From: Tumebacillus algifaecis
Lineage (GTDB): Bacteria; Bacillota; Bacilli; Tumebacillales; Tumebacillaceae
Reading direction: 5' to 3'
DNA length: 64,000 nt
Assembly (NCBI RefSeq): GCF_002243515.1
Contig: NZ_CP022657.1
Location: forward strand, 4,248,501-4,312,500
Made by a program: the position numbers and the translations under genes. Under the pieces are notes generated by a model. The model did not search any database. It had not been told where the DNA came from and worked only from the letters and a program-made list of their open reading frames with translations. How positions within the stretch are numbered: position 1 is the first letter of the stretch; each line of letters begins with the position of its first letter. Shown one piece after another: positions 33,182 through 40,099 of the stretch.

Positions 33182-33397
33182 ATGATCAATGAGCTTCAGA
33201 ACAAACAAGTCCAAGTCACGACCACTTCGTCCACCGTCCTTGGTGAATTCAAGAATTTTGATGGATCGTTCGTCGTGGTGCAGACCACCACAGGTTTGAC
33301 CTACTTTGCGCTGACAAACATCGTGGAGATTAAGGAGCAATATTCTCCAACACAGCCAGAAGAATATGACGAGGACGATGAGATCGTCTATGCCTAA
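33182..33397 (+). CDS. Small beta-barrel protein resembling DUF2642/Sm-like
   Basis: 71 residues on the plus strand, against the surrounding genes. MINELQNKQVQVTTTSSTVLGEFKNFDGSFVVVQT then GLTYFALTNIVEIKEQ fits a small SH3/Sm-like barrel as in DUF2642 proteins, ending in an acidic tail. AGGAGG is 9 bp before ATG and a terminator follows, so it is an independent unit, probably expressed in the lysogen. Confidence 0.65.
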   Translation: MINELQNKQVQVTTTSSTVLGEFKNFDGSFVVVQTTTGLTYFALTNIVEIKEQYSPTQPEEYDEDDEIVYA

Positions 33398-33420
33398 CCA
33401 CCCTCACTGGGTGGTTTTCT
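33398..33420 (+). terminator. Terminator of the plus-strand small gene
   Basis: CCACCC-TCACT-GGGTGG followed by TTTTCTT. Confidence 0.85.
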
Positions 33421-33432
33421 TATTGGCAATAG

Positions 33433-33457
33433 AAAAAGCACCCCGGATGGAGTGCTT
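33433..33457 (-). terminator. Terminator of the TM-anchored gene
   Basis: Minus strand AAGCACTC / GGGTGCTT-type stem followed by TTTTTCT at the stop of the 33456-33965 gene. Confidence 0.7.
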
Positions 33458-33965
33458 AGAATTTTGAAATGAAATCTTCGAACTCCTTGATCGGCGTACT
33501 TGTTCCACTAATCATCGCTGCATGTTCGCCATGGTAAAAGGTGGTTTTTATTCTACCATCTGCTGTGATTCGATGCCTCTCGGTAAAATCTCTGAAAGAA
33601 TTCCACGCTCTTTCTATCATATCTCTTTGGGATTGATCGAAATAGAGTGACAATTCTACAGCAGTGAACCCATGATTAATAGGAATCTCATTCAACAAAG
33701 TAGTATTCTTCTCATCTCTTAGCAGTGTCAGTCCCTTTAGAAAACTCTGCGCTTTCGCCACCGCTTTTTTTCGATACTCCTCCCTTAGAACATCTCTTTC
33801 CGCGAGAGACGACTGTGTAATCGATTCTGTTAATTCCAAACTTGCCGCAGCAATTATCGCGCTTTTTTGATTCGCTCTCCAAAGCAAAAAGCTAAACCAA
33901 CCTGTAACGATGATTCCGGCAAGCGACAAAATGCTTGCAACCCAATCCTTGAACTCCATACCCAT
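33456..33965 (-). CDS. N-terminally membrane-anchored hypothetical
   Basis: 169 residues: helix WVASILSLAGIIVTGWFSFLLW at the N-terminus, then a charged helical region (LAERDVLREEYRKKAVAKAQSFL) and a compact end. Own terminator; lower GC than its neighbours. Topology and isolated expression fit a lysogen-expressed accessory gene, possibly exclusion, but no motif shows this. Confidence 0.6.
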   Translation of the reverse strand: MGMEFKDWVASILSLAGIIVTGWFSFLLWRANQKSAIIAAASLELTESITQSSLAERDVLREEYRKKAVAKAQSFLKGLTLLRDEKNTTLLNEIPINHGFTAVELSLYFDQSQRDMIERAWNSFRDFTERHRITADGRIKTTFYHGEHAAMISGTSTPIKEFEDFISKF

Positions 33966-34025
33966 AAATTCATCTCCCTCACAATTGCTAAAGGGAAATA
34001 TACTCGTAATCTCTTGCGATTCCTC

Positions 34026-34193
34026 CTACACCTTCACACACCCCGCCACACGCCCGCACAACCCCTTCCCGCCGCCAGCAGGTATAAGCCACTCACACCG
34101 CTTCCCGCGCTGACACGGAGGCGTAGAGGCGATCCTGCGCACCTCTGCTTCAATGCGAGCGAGCTTGCGGGTGTGTCTCATTGGCTTGCTCAT
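34026..34193 (-). CDS. Small cysteine-containing basic protein
   Basis: 55 residues from MSKPMRHTRKLARIEAEVRRI, with four cysteines (PPCQRGKRC ... GLCGRVAGC) able to bind one zinc. GGAGG lies just before ATG. Not recognised. Confidence 0.5.
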   Translation of the reverse strand: MSKPMRHTRKLARIEAEVRRIASTPPCQRGKRCEWLIPAGGGKGLCGRVAGCVKV

Positions 34194-34291
34194 GCCCCTC
34201 CCCCTCTCATAGGTCCTAATCCCTATTTTTTCTTCCCATCGCAACAACCCCATAGTTCATGACGATAGGGGTTATGTAGGAGGTGATAGCC

Positions 34292-34393
34292 ATGTTCAAG
34301 CGGTTGTTATCGCGAGTAGTTCCTTTCGTGACCAAGCACTTCGAAGTGATTCGACTTGTTGTTGAAGTGCTGTACAAGCTTTTGTTTCTGTAA
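34292..34393 (+). CDS. 33-residue hydrophobic/basic peptide
   Basis: Plus strand, preceded by AGGAGGTGAT, a near-perfect match to the 16S rRNA tail, 8 bp before ATG. It reads MFKRLLSRVVPFVTKHFEVI then RLVVEVLYKLLFL: amphipathic and rich in Leu/Val with several Lys/Arg. Followed at once by a large two-part hairpin. It resembles membrane-active small peptides such as type I toxins, without identity to a known one. Confidence 0.5.
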   Translation: MFKRLLSRVVPFVTKHFEVIRLVVEVLYKLLFL

Positions 34394-34398
34394 TCAAA

Positions 34399-34447
34399 GA
34401 AGCTCACCAATGGCGCCGAAATGGGTGATCGGCGCTTGATGAGCTTC
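34399..34447. other. Two-part stem-loop after the 33-aa peptide gene
   Basis: GAAGCTCA (34399-34406) pairs with TGAGCTTC (34440-34447), and inside it GGCGCCGA / TCGGCGC pair. No U-run follows, so it is not a standard terminator; it may be a structured 3' end or a processed RNA. Confidence 0.45.
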
Positions 34448-34458
34448 GGTAACACAGA

Positions 34459-34518
34459 TTAACGCAGATCGCAACCTTTGAACGTTACGATCTTGTTCTG
34501 CAGATCGGCGTCGTACAT
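34459..34518 (-). CDS. Possible 19-residue leader or microprotein
   Basis: ATG 34518 follows AAAGGGGTGA at 7 bp and reads MYDADLQNKIVTFKGCDLR to TAA. It lies 40 bp after the Tad2-like stop. Too short to judge; listed because the ribosome site is good. Confidence 0.3.
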   Translation of the reverse strand: MYDADLQNKIVTFKGCDLR

Positions 34519-34558
34519 GAGAGCTCACCCCTTTCCGTCATACCGTTTCGGCCGCGTG

Positions 34559-35062
34559 CTATTTCACAACGTGATGACCAGCGTGTGCCAGCTCCGGTGC
34601 CTCCGCCTCTGCAAGCACGATCCAGTCTTCCGCAAGAATGTCCAGCGTGTTCGGATTCCACATCGCGTGAGAGCCGTTCGCCATCTTCAGTTGCAAGTAC
34701 GGCTCGACCTTGAACAACTCACCTTCCTGCATTCCCCAAGCATCGGCGGTCTGTTTGTTGCACGGAATGCCGTCCGGATAGCCTTTCTGATACACCGCGA
34801 ACATGCCCTTGCCGTTCCATCCTGCGCGAGCGACACGGAAGCCGTTTTTGAGCAACGTCAGTGCATAGCCGAAGTCGAAGGATCGACCGCTTGCGGCCAG
34901 CTCTTCGACGGATGTCGGGTAGGCCTGTTCATACGTAGTTTCGAACACGTCTTGAGGGATCGTCCAGCGGTCACCCGGCTGCCCTTCGTTTTGCACGGTG
35001 TAGCCACCGCATCCGGCACGCTCGACCAGTTCGATCAGCGTTTTCTTGCGATACTTGATCAT
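34559..35062 (-). CDS. DUF2829 protein, Tad2-like anti-Thoeris candidate
   Basis: 167 residues. Residues 60-152 match DUF2829: FDFGYALTLLKNGFRVARAGWNGKGMF, then LQLKMANGSHAMWNPNTLDILAEDW. This domain is Tad2 in phages such as SPO1, a sponge that binds the Thoeris signal molecule. Here it is preceded by a separate 58-residue region (KKTLIELVERAGCGGYTVQNEGQPGDRWTIP) not needed in stand-alone Tad2. ATG 35062 is 9 bp from GAGAGG; the frame to 35179 would read through the tRNA and is wrong. It is the first protein gene after the late promoter and tRNA. Confidence 0.8.
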   Translation of the reverse strand: MIKYRKKTLIELVERAGCGGYTVQNEGQPGDRWTIPQDVFETTYEQAYPTSVEELAASGRSFDFGYALTLLKNGFRVARAGWNGKGMFAVYQKGYPDGIPCNKQTADAWGMQEGELFKVEPYLQLKMANGSHAMWNPNTLDILAEDWIVLAEAEAPELAHAGHHVVK

Positions 35063-35091
35063 TTGAATCATCCTCTCGTTTAGTTTGTTGC

Positions 35092-35166
35092 TGGTGGGCC
35101 CAACAGGATTCGAACCTGCGACCTTGAGATTATGAGTCTCCCGCTCTACCACTGAGCTATAGGCCC
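35092..35166 (-). tRNA. tRNA with CAU anticodon (Met or Ile2)
   Basis: Minus strand, 75 nt with encoded CCA. Acceptor GGGCCTA pairs with TGGGCCC; D-arm GCTC-AGTGGTAG-AGC; anticodon loop CTCATAA; T-arm GCAGG-TTCGAAT-CCTGT. The CAU anticodon could be elongator Met or lysidine-modified Ile2; the loop CTCATAA suits either. Phage tRNAs of this type supplement the host during late expression. Confidence 0.92.
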
Positions 35167-35169
35167 GTG

Positions 35170-35195
35170 AAAAAGGCACCCGCCAGTTGGGTGCC
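35170..35195 (-). terminator. Terminator in front of the tRNA
   Basis: GGCACCC / GGGTGCC stem followed by TTTTTC, ending 4 bp before the tRNA 5' end on the minus strand. Confidence 0.7.
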
Positions 35196-35223
35196 GCAAT
35201 TATGTTGCATAAGGAGTCACTGA

Positions 35224-35271
35224 GAAATAGAAAGACCGCCTGCCTTGATCGTCATGATCTGCAAGCGGTCT
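35224..35271 (-). terminator. Second terminator-like hairpin in the late leader
   Basis: AGACCGC / GCGGTCT stem with long loop followed by TTCTATTT on the minus strand. Two such elements between the late promoter and tRNA suggest regulated read-through. Confidence 0.5.
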
Positions 35272-35335
35272 ATCCATAAGTTGAAGCTTTGCAGCGCCTT
35301 CGTTCGCTGGCGTCTGCCCAAACTTCCATACTCTC

Positions 35336-35403
35336 ATAATACAACGGTTGACTCGTAGATTGGCGCACACTCTGCGCACGATTAGCGCACAAACTGCGCA
35401 CAA
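35336..35403 (-). promoter_or_regulatory. Late promoter with four phased GCGCAC activator sites
   Basis: Minus strand -10 TATTAT (35336-35341) with no good -35. GCGCAC occurs at 35363, 35374, 35385 and 35396, exactly 11 bp apart, inside two 22-bp direct repeats (35360-35381, 35382-35403). The first overlaps the -35 position. It lies directly after the ArpU-like gene. Confidence 0.65.
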
Positions 35404-35421
35404 AATTTTGTTCCACTTCGA

Positions 35422-36063
35422 CTAGCACCCCCGGCTGATACGGAGGAGCAGTGCCAGCTCTGCGATTGCTTGGTTGTGCCACTTGTCTTGCTCGCGCCGA
35501 GAGATGTGTAACACATCGGCGGCCTGTTGAGTGGTCTTCTTGTCCATGTAGCGCAGGCGGATCAGCTTCTCCAGATGTGGCGCGTAGGACTTCAGAGCAT
35601 TCAGCGCTCGCTCGATGAATGCGTGTTCCGATTTCAGGCGGTACCAGTCTTCTTGTGCCTGTTCTTTCGCCATTGAGTAAGTCATCACACGATCGTTCCA
35701 GACCACGCCGTCGGTGCCGAAAGCCCGCGTGCCGGACATAATCTCGGCAATACGATCGAGCGCGGCCTGATCCGCTTCGTTTACGCTTTCCATGCTTGCA
35801 AAGAGGTTTTCAGCCGTGGTGACGTGGATCGGGTCGGCGCGGTTTTCCACATACGCTTGTCCGACTGCGGCCAGCTCCATTTGCTCTCGGCGTGTGACGT
35901 GCATCGTGAAGTCACGTTCAGTACCTTCCCCGCGGCCGACCGCTTCCGCTTGCTCGATGAGATGTGGCAGGCGTTTGAAGCGTTCCAGCTTCTCGATCAC
36001 TTTGATTTTGATCGCTTTGTTCTCTTCTTTGCCGATCGTCTCGATGAATGCTACTTGTGCCAT
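35422..36063 (-). CDS. ArpU-type late transcription regulator
   Basis: 213 residues. The C-terminal part EKLIRLRYMDKKTTQQAADVLHISRREQDKWHNQAIAELALLL is a sigma region 4-like HTH as in ArpU proteins that control packaging and lysis genes. The N-terminal half is helical (KVIEKLERFKRLPHLIEQAEAV). It is the last early gene; the repeats in its 3' flank are its likely targets, turning on the late operon. Confidence 0.78.
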   Translation of the reverse strand: MAQVAFIETIGKEENKAIKIKVIEKLERFKRLPHLIEQAEAVGRGEGTERDFTMHVTRREQMELAAVGQAYVENRADPIHVTTAENLFASMESVNEADQAALDRIAEIMSGTRAFGTDGVVWNDRVMTYSMAKEQAQEDWYRLKSEHAFIERALNALKSYAPHLEKLIRLRYMDKKTTQQAADVLHISRREQDKWHNQAIAELALLLRISRGC

Positions 36064-36140
36064 TCTCCATCTCTCCCCATGTTTGTATTTTGAAACGCCG
36101 AAAGAGAGTCGCGTATAGCGCTCTCATGGCGGTGGTGCGG

Positions 36141-36404
36141 TTATTCATCTGCGTTCTCGTTGTACTCCGCTTCGGTGATCGATTTGATATGCTCCACAGG
36201 CACATTCAGGGTTTCTGCCAAGTATGCCGCGACGTCGATATTCATCTCTTCGTACCGCTCCGGCTCGATCGGAACTTTGTGGTCCATGCTGAACTTCGTG
36301 TAGACAGGTGCTGGTTCGCCTGTGTCGTTGTCGATCCCCAGACCCGCTTCTGCAACCACTTCGAAGTACCATGTCGTTTTGTACTGGTTTGTTTTCTCGC
36401 TCAC
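36141..36404 (-). CDS. Early hypothetical (87 aa)
   Basis: 87 residues: MSEKTNQYKTTWYFEVVAEAGLGIDNDTGEPAPVYTKFSMD, beta-like, then a helical acidic end. No motif recognised. Separated by 16 bp from the next gene. Confidence 0.6.
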   Translation of the reverse strand: MSEKTNQYKTTWYFEVVAEAGLGIDNDTGEPAPVYTKFSMDHKVPIEPERYEEMNIDVAAYLAETLNVPVEHIKSITEAEYNENADE

Positions 36405-36420
36405 TTCGTTTTACCCCCCT

Positions 36421-36804
36421 CTACTCTCCGCGGAGCATCCCCATCACATCGTCGTCAAACGACCAGCCATCCAAGACTCCGTTCCGCTGTTCTTCCACTA
36501 TTTGGTCGTGAACCTTGTGGATCAGGTGCTTCGAAACCTTGAAGCATTCGAAGTAGGTTTCTGCGTTGGCGTAGTAGAGAACGACTTCTTCCCAATCCGT
36601 GGTCATCTTGATCCGGTCGATTTCGTATTGCTGGTCGAATACGACGAACATGATTTTATTGCTCATGATGAAATCGACATTGCAATTCGTCTGGTACTCA
36701 CCTGTAACGTCCTGCGAACTGCTCAAGCTATGGACTGCAACCTCGACGATTCGAATTTCTTTCATCTCCGCTTTGGTCATTACTGCGGTCTTTTGCTCGC
36801 TCAT
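36421..36804 (-). CDS. Early hypothetical (127 aa)
   Basis: 127 residues from MSEQKTAVMTKAEMKEIRIVEVAVHSLS; beta strands in the middle (IMFVVFDQQYEIDRIKMTTDWEEVVLYY). GGAGGG at 5 bp supports ATG 36804. Not recognised. Confidence 0.6.
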   Translation of the reverse strand: MSEQKTAVMTKAEMKEIRIVEVAVHSLSSSQDVTGEYQTNCNVDFIMSNKIMFVVFDQQYEIDRIKMTTDWEEVVLYYANAETYFECFKVSKHLIHKVHDQIVEEQRNGVLDGWSFDDDVMGMLRGE

Positions 36805-36814
36805 GGTATCCCTC

Positions 36815-37606
36815 CTACACCCCGCTACCGAGGATTTTTTCAATGTCCTTGGCGCCATTAATCAAGCGAATCAATTTCTGCTTCAAGCCGTCCGACATAC
36901 CAGCGGCTAGCGCTTCTTTCAACTTCTCCTCACTGTCCTGCCGGTACATCGAGAAGCCTGCAATGTCGAGGATGATGTCGTTGGTGCGTTCTAAAATTTC
37001 AAGTCTTTCTCGATCCCTTTCGATTTTCCGCGATGAGGTGTCCAGATTGCTCCTCAGTTCCAGCAATTCGTCTTTCATCTTGGAGTTTACATGGCGCGAG
37101 AGTTCACGGCGTTCAGCTTTGTCCAGAACAAAGGCCTCCAACATTTCGCGTTGAGTCGAGAAGAAGGGATGGCGGTCAGACTCAGTGCGTGAAAGAAGGA
37201 TGTAGTAGAGCATGTCGGAGCTCATCACAATGTTGCGGTACAGCGCCTTGCGCTTCGTGTAGAGCGTCCCCTTCTCCGGCTTGTAGTAGATCAGCCCTAC
37301 GTCATCTGGCAACTCTTCGGGCTGGATCAGGCCGTGCGGGCAGACGAACGAGAAGCGGTGACAGTGCTTCATGTAGCCGGGCCATTTTTCGTCGCGGAGG
37401 AAGTCTTGGCGGTCAACTTTTACCTCGTAGCCAGTGATGCACGGCTGTGTCCAGCTCTTTTTGATCGCCAGTGCGTCGAACTTCAAGAGCTTCTCGTCGC
37501 GTGTGATCTGCGTCGGACCGGTCTTGCATTCAGTGATGAACAGGTCTTCGCGGTGACGCTGTTGCAATGCGTGCGTGATCTGATCTGCGCGGACCTTCTC
37601 GCTCAT
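36815..37606 (-). CDS. MmcB-like nuclease-fold protein
   Basis: 263 residues. Residues 1-130 look like a PD-(D/E)xK nuclease of the MmcB type: FDALAIKKSWTQPCITGYEVKVDRQDFLRDEKWPGYMKHCHRFSFVCP with E-x-K (EVK) and DDVGLIYY. The second half is a long charged coiled coil (KMKDELLELRSNLDTSSRKIERDRERLEIL). Likely role in phage DNA processing; overlaps the downstream CxxC gene by 4 bp. Confidence 0.7.
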   Translation of the reverse strand: MSEKVRADQITHALQQRHREDLFITECKTGPTQITRDEKLLKFDALAIKKSWTQPCITGYEVKVDRQDFLRDEKWPGYMKHCHRFSFVCPHGLIQPEELPDDVGLIYYKPEKGTLYTKRKALYRNIVMSSDMLYYILLSRTESDRHPFFSTQREMLEAFVLDKAERRELSRHVNSKMKDELLELRSNLDTSSRKIERDRERLEILERTNDIILDIAGFSMYRQDSEEKLKEALAAGMSDGLKQKLIRLINGAKDIEKILGSGV

Positions 37607-37926
37607 CTTGATCTCCCATCCTCTCTTTCCTCCGGCATATCACGCCCTTCTACCGGTTCGCGGCCTTCCCAATCCAGTGTGGACACGAACTCAGCTAAAC
37701 CTTGCGGAGTATCCTCATAACCAGCATCTGTAGCAATGTCACGGGCCAGAGTTATCGTCATCACGGTTTGGCATTGGGCGCATGTCGGGATGGATAACCA
37801 CCCGCCTTCAGTCTGAATCTCAATGACCGTATGCGGAATGCCCAGCTTGCAAAAAGAGCAGTTGGCATGTTCCTCGTCAGGCTCCACGATGCTGAATCCT
37901 TTCGTCGTGTGTGTGTTCATCTCCAT
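37603..37926 (-). CDS. CxxC zinc-finger hypothetical
   Basis: 107 residues with two CxxC knuckles (NCSFCKLG and TCAQCQ) and an acidic C-terminus ending in DGRSR. Possibly DNA or protein binding; unknown. Confidence 0.6.
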   Translation of the reverse strand: MEMNTHTTKGFSIVEPDEEHANCSFCKLGIPHTVIEIQTEGGWLSIPTCAQCQTVMTITLARDIATDAGYEDTPQGLAEFVSTLDWEGREPVEGRDMPEEREDGRSR

Positions 37927-37939
37927 CTCACCTCTTTGT

Positions 37940-39082
37940 TTAGAATGTCGCCGCTATCTGCGTGGCCCGCGCGTAGCCCTGCGGCAGGTAACTCTCCAAC
38001 TTCACGAACTCCCGGACGCTCCGGATGGTGCGCTCCTCGCGTTCCAACTCCTTTGCTTGACGCTGGCCGTACTTGGTAATGACCCTTCCGTTCCCGGTGA
38101 CAGATGTAGGTGCTTTCGAGTCCGCCGATACCAGGATGTGTGCGAACTCTTTCAAGATGCCGATAACCGCGCAGCCAAGAAGGTGAAAGTTCTGCACTCT
38201 ACCGAACCTCCTCGCCACCGCAGTCAACTTCTCGCGAACTTTGCGGTGCTGCATCCGTTGGAGCTGAATGGCCGTTCCTCCGATCGCTACCAGTTCGTGA
38301 TCCTCCTCCACGATTCGGGCCAACTCGTCGAGCGAGCCGGTGATCGGCCACACCGGGATCGGACGGAGTCCTCTGGCGATCAGGTACTCATAGTTCCTGC
38401 GTGTCGCCGCATCGTCGCCGATCACGTCCAAGTTCATCCAGCCCCACAGCCAGTGTTTGTTGCGCTCAATGAAGTCCGCGTACTCTTCAACCGTGATCTC
38501 CACGTCTGCGCCCCGCTGGGCGGCGTTCCAGACGCTGAATGCGCCACTGTCGAGCAGTACGCTCGCTTCATCCTGCGCGGTGAAGCCGAGGTCTTGCATG
38601 TAGCTCATCCACCGTTCTGTCGTGTCCTTCCTGAGCCAGTGGTAGCTCATGAGCGCCATCAAGCCGCCTTGCTGCCGGACGATCTGCAGCGCCTTCGGGT
38701 CGCGCTCGCAGCCGCTGAAGAAGTACCTGATGCCGAGCATCGTGAGCCGCAGGAGCCCCCGGACCGTTCTAGTGATCTTCGTCAGCCCCGCGAGGATGAT
38801 TGACACCAGACCGAGTAGTGCGCTGTTGTAGGCAGCGTACCGCTCCATCTCGCGTCGTGTTGCTGAGCGGCGCACGTACATGTGCCGGAGCGCGTCACGC
38901 AGCTTCTGGCGGCTGATACGTGCGGGCCGTTTGCTCTTCGCTGTCTGGAAAAATACCACGTCTTCCGTGATCTCTGTGATCGTGTTTGTCCGCCCGGTCC
39001 CGGTGCGGAAACTGACTCCCGGTCCGGCACGACGGAAAAATGCTGTTTCTCGCTGGCGGGCTTTCACACTGTAGTAGTCCAT
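37940..39082 (-). CDS. TGT/DpdA-like transglycosylase with novel N-terminal domain
   Basis: 380 residues. From about 140 the protein has TGT-superfamily marks: LLDSGAFSVW with D178, WMNLDVIGDDAATRRNYEYLIARGLRPIPVW with D219, VAIGGTA, FHLLGCA and ILVSADSKAP (319-324). DSGAF and SADS are patterns of phage DpdA enzymes that swap guanine for 7-deazaguanine in DNA. Residues 1-100 form another, unrecognised basic domain (TNTITEITEDVVFFQTAKSKRPARISRQKL) plus hydrophobic 88-100. No preQ0 synthesis gene is seen, so a host supply would be needed. Confidence 0.65.
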   Translation of the reverse strand: MDYYSVKARQRETAFFRRAGPGVSFRTGTGRTNTITEITEDVVFFQTAKSKRPARISRQKLRDALRHMYVRRSATRREMERYAAYNSALLGLVSIILAGLTKITRTVRGLLRLTMLGIRYFFSGCERDPKALQIVRQQGGLMALMSYHWLRKDTTERWMSYMQDLGFTAQDEASVLLDSGAFSVWNAAQRGADVEITVEEYADFIERNKHWLWGWMNLDVIGDDAATRRNYEYLIARGLRPIPVWPITGSLDELARIVEEDHELVAIGGTAIQLQRMQHRKVREKLTAVARRFGRVQNFHLLGCAVIGILKEFAHILVSADSKAPTSVTGNGRVITKYGQRQAKELEREERTIRSVREFVKLESYLPQGYARATQIAATF

Positions 39083-39114
39083 CTCCTCACCTCGCTTTTT
39101 TGTTTAGCAACGGT

Positions 39115-39387
39115 TTACTTCCCGTTGCTCCTCTGTGCCGACTTGTTGCAGACCGGCTCGCCATTTGCATCAAGCAGCGCCGTAATGCCGTATCCGCTAC
39201 CGTTTTCAACTTCGAGATACTTGCAGTCGGTTTCTGTGTCGGTCAGAATGTAGTACGCGCTTTCACCTCTTGTCCAACCGCCACTTTGTTTGAAACGTTG
39301 TTTGCTTGTCTCCGATTCCGCCTGCTCACCACATCCGACCGCCATCAAAGCGTAGAGTACAAGCACAGTACCTGCCGCTATCTTCAT
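39115..39387 (-). CDS. Small lipoprotein (DUF6440-like)
   Basis: 90 residues. MKIAAGTVLVLYALMAVGCGEQ has a lipobox (AVGC). The body QSGGWTRGESAYYILTDTETDCKYLEVENGSGYGITALLD resembles DUF6440. ATG overlaps the SprT-like stop (ATGA). A lipoprotein in the early region is notable; possible surface exclusion. Confidence 0.7.
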   Translation of the reverse strand: MKIAAGTVLVLYALMAVGCGEQAESETSKQRFKQSGGWTRGESAYYILTDTETDCKYLEVENGSGYGITALLDANGEPVCNKSAQRSNGK

Positions 39388-39803
39388 CCCGTTTCTCCCC
39401 TCTCGTATAACTTCTTGCCCCATTGCTGCTCTGCCCACTTCCGAGCGGCCATCCCAGCTTTTTTCGTGCCGCTGATGGGTGCCCCAACTCGGAGGCATTC
39501 GTCTACGAACTCCTGGTCGTCGTCGTGAAATTTCTTTCCCGATTGGTGTAGCTGCCAGTGGACGAGCTCGTGCAGGAGGTTGTCCAAAACCTCGTAGCGC
39601 GTGAGAGTACGATTCACATAGTGACTCATCTGGATGACTACCGTTTTCTCTGGTGCATTCGGCCAGATCAAGTAGCAAGCTTGTCTGTTTTTCCACTTGG
39701 CGTTAGTAAGTTCGATCTCTCCGGTGTAGTCCACGCCCCAGTGTTTTTGGGACAGCTCATTAGCGGCTTTTTTCAGCTGCTCCAACGTGAGATCACCTCT
39801 CAT
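39384..39803 (-). CDS. SprT-like zinc metallopeptidase
   Basis: 139 residues. HELVHWQLHQSGKKFHD contains the HExxH zinc site plus a downstream His, and NAKWKNRQACYLIW precedes it, as in SprT/Spartan-like domains. Phage copies may act on DNA-protein adducts; substrate unknown. Confidence 0.82.
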   Translation of the reverse strand: MRGDLTLEQLKKAANELSQKHWGVDYTGEIELTNAKWKNRQACYLIWPNAPEKTVVIQMSHYVNRTLTRYEVLDNLLHELVHWQLHQSGKKFHDDDQEFVDECLRVGAPISGTKKAGMAARKWAEQQWGKKLYERGETG

Positions 39804-39805
39804 AC

Positions 39806-40099
39806 TCAGTACCCAGTAGCCTGCCGCAGAGTATCGAGGGCATGTTGCCGATCAAGCGCTTCGATCATGGCAACAGCAACCGCCGCTACTTGCACCGCTT
39901 CGGCCCGCATGTTTTCGTAGCCGCCTTTCAGTCGCTCAGTCGGCCCATTGTCGAAATGCGTTTCGAGTACCGCCTGGCTGAGTTCCCCGAACTCCTCCCC
40001 TAGGATGCCGATCCAAACGATCGGGTCGTGGTTCTGTTCTCCCCACTTGGCGTCTTGGCGTGCTCGTTCTTCGGCTATGCTTTGCAACACTTCGTTCAT
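39806..40099 (-). CDS. MazG-like NTP pyrophosphohydrolase
   Basis: 97 residues, with IAEERARQDAKWGEQNHDPIVWIGILGEEFGELSQAVLE, where E-E-x-x-E helices form the metal site of the all-alpha NTP-PPase fold. It may lower certain NTPs or alarmones during infection. Confidence 0.8.
   Translation of the reverse strand: MNEVLQSIAEERARQDAKWGEQNHDPIVWIGILGEEFGELSQAVLETHFDNGPTERLKGGYENMRAEAVQVAAVAVAMIEALDRQHALDTLRQATGY

Noticed and set aside
34216..34455. 79-codon minus frame opposite the 33-aa peptide
   Set aside because: No ribosome site; the plus-strand peptide has a near-perfect one.
35200..35403. Short minus frames across the late leader (for example MRVWKFGQTPANEG...)
   Set aside because: Starts lie at or before the -10 of the late promoter without a ribosome site and the frame crosses the terminator hairpin.
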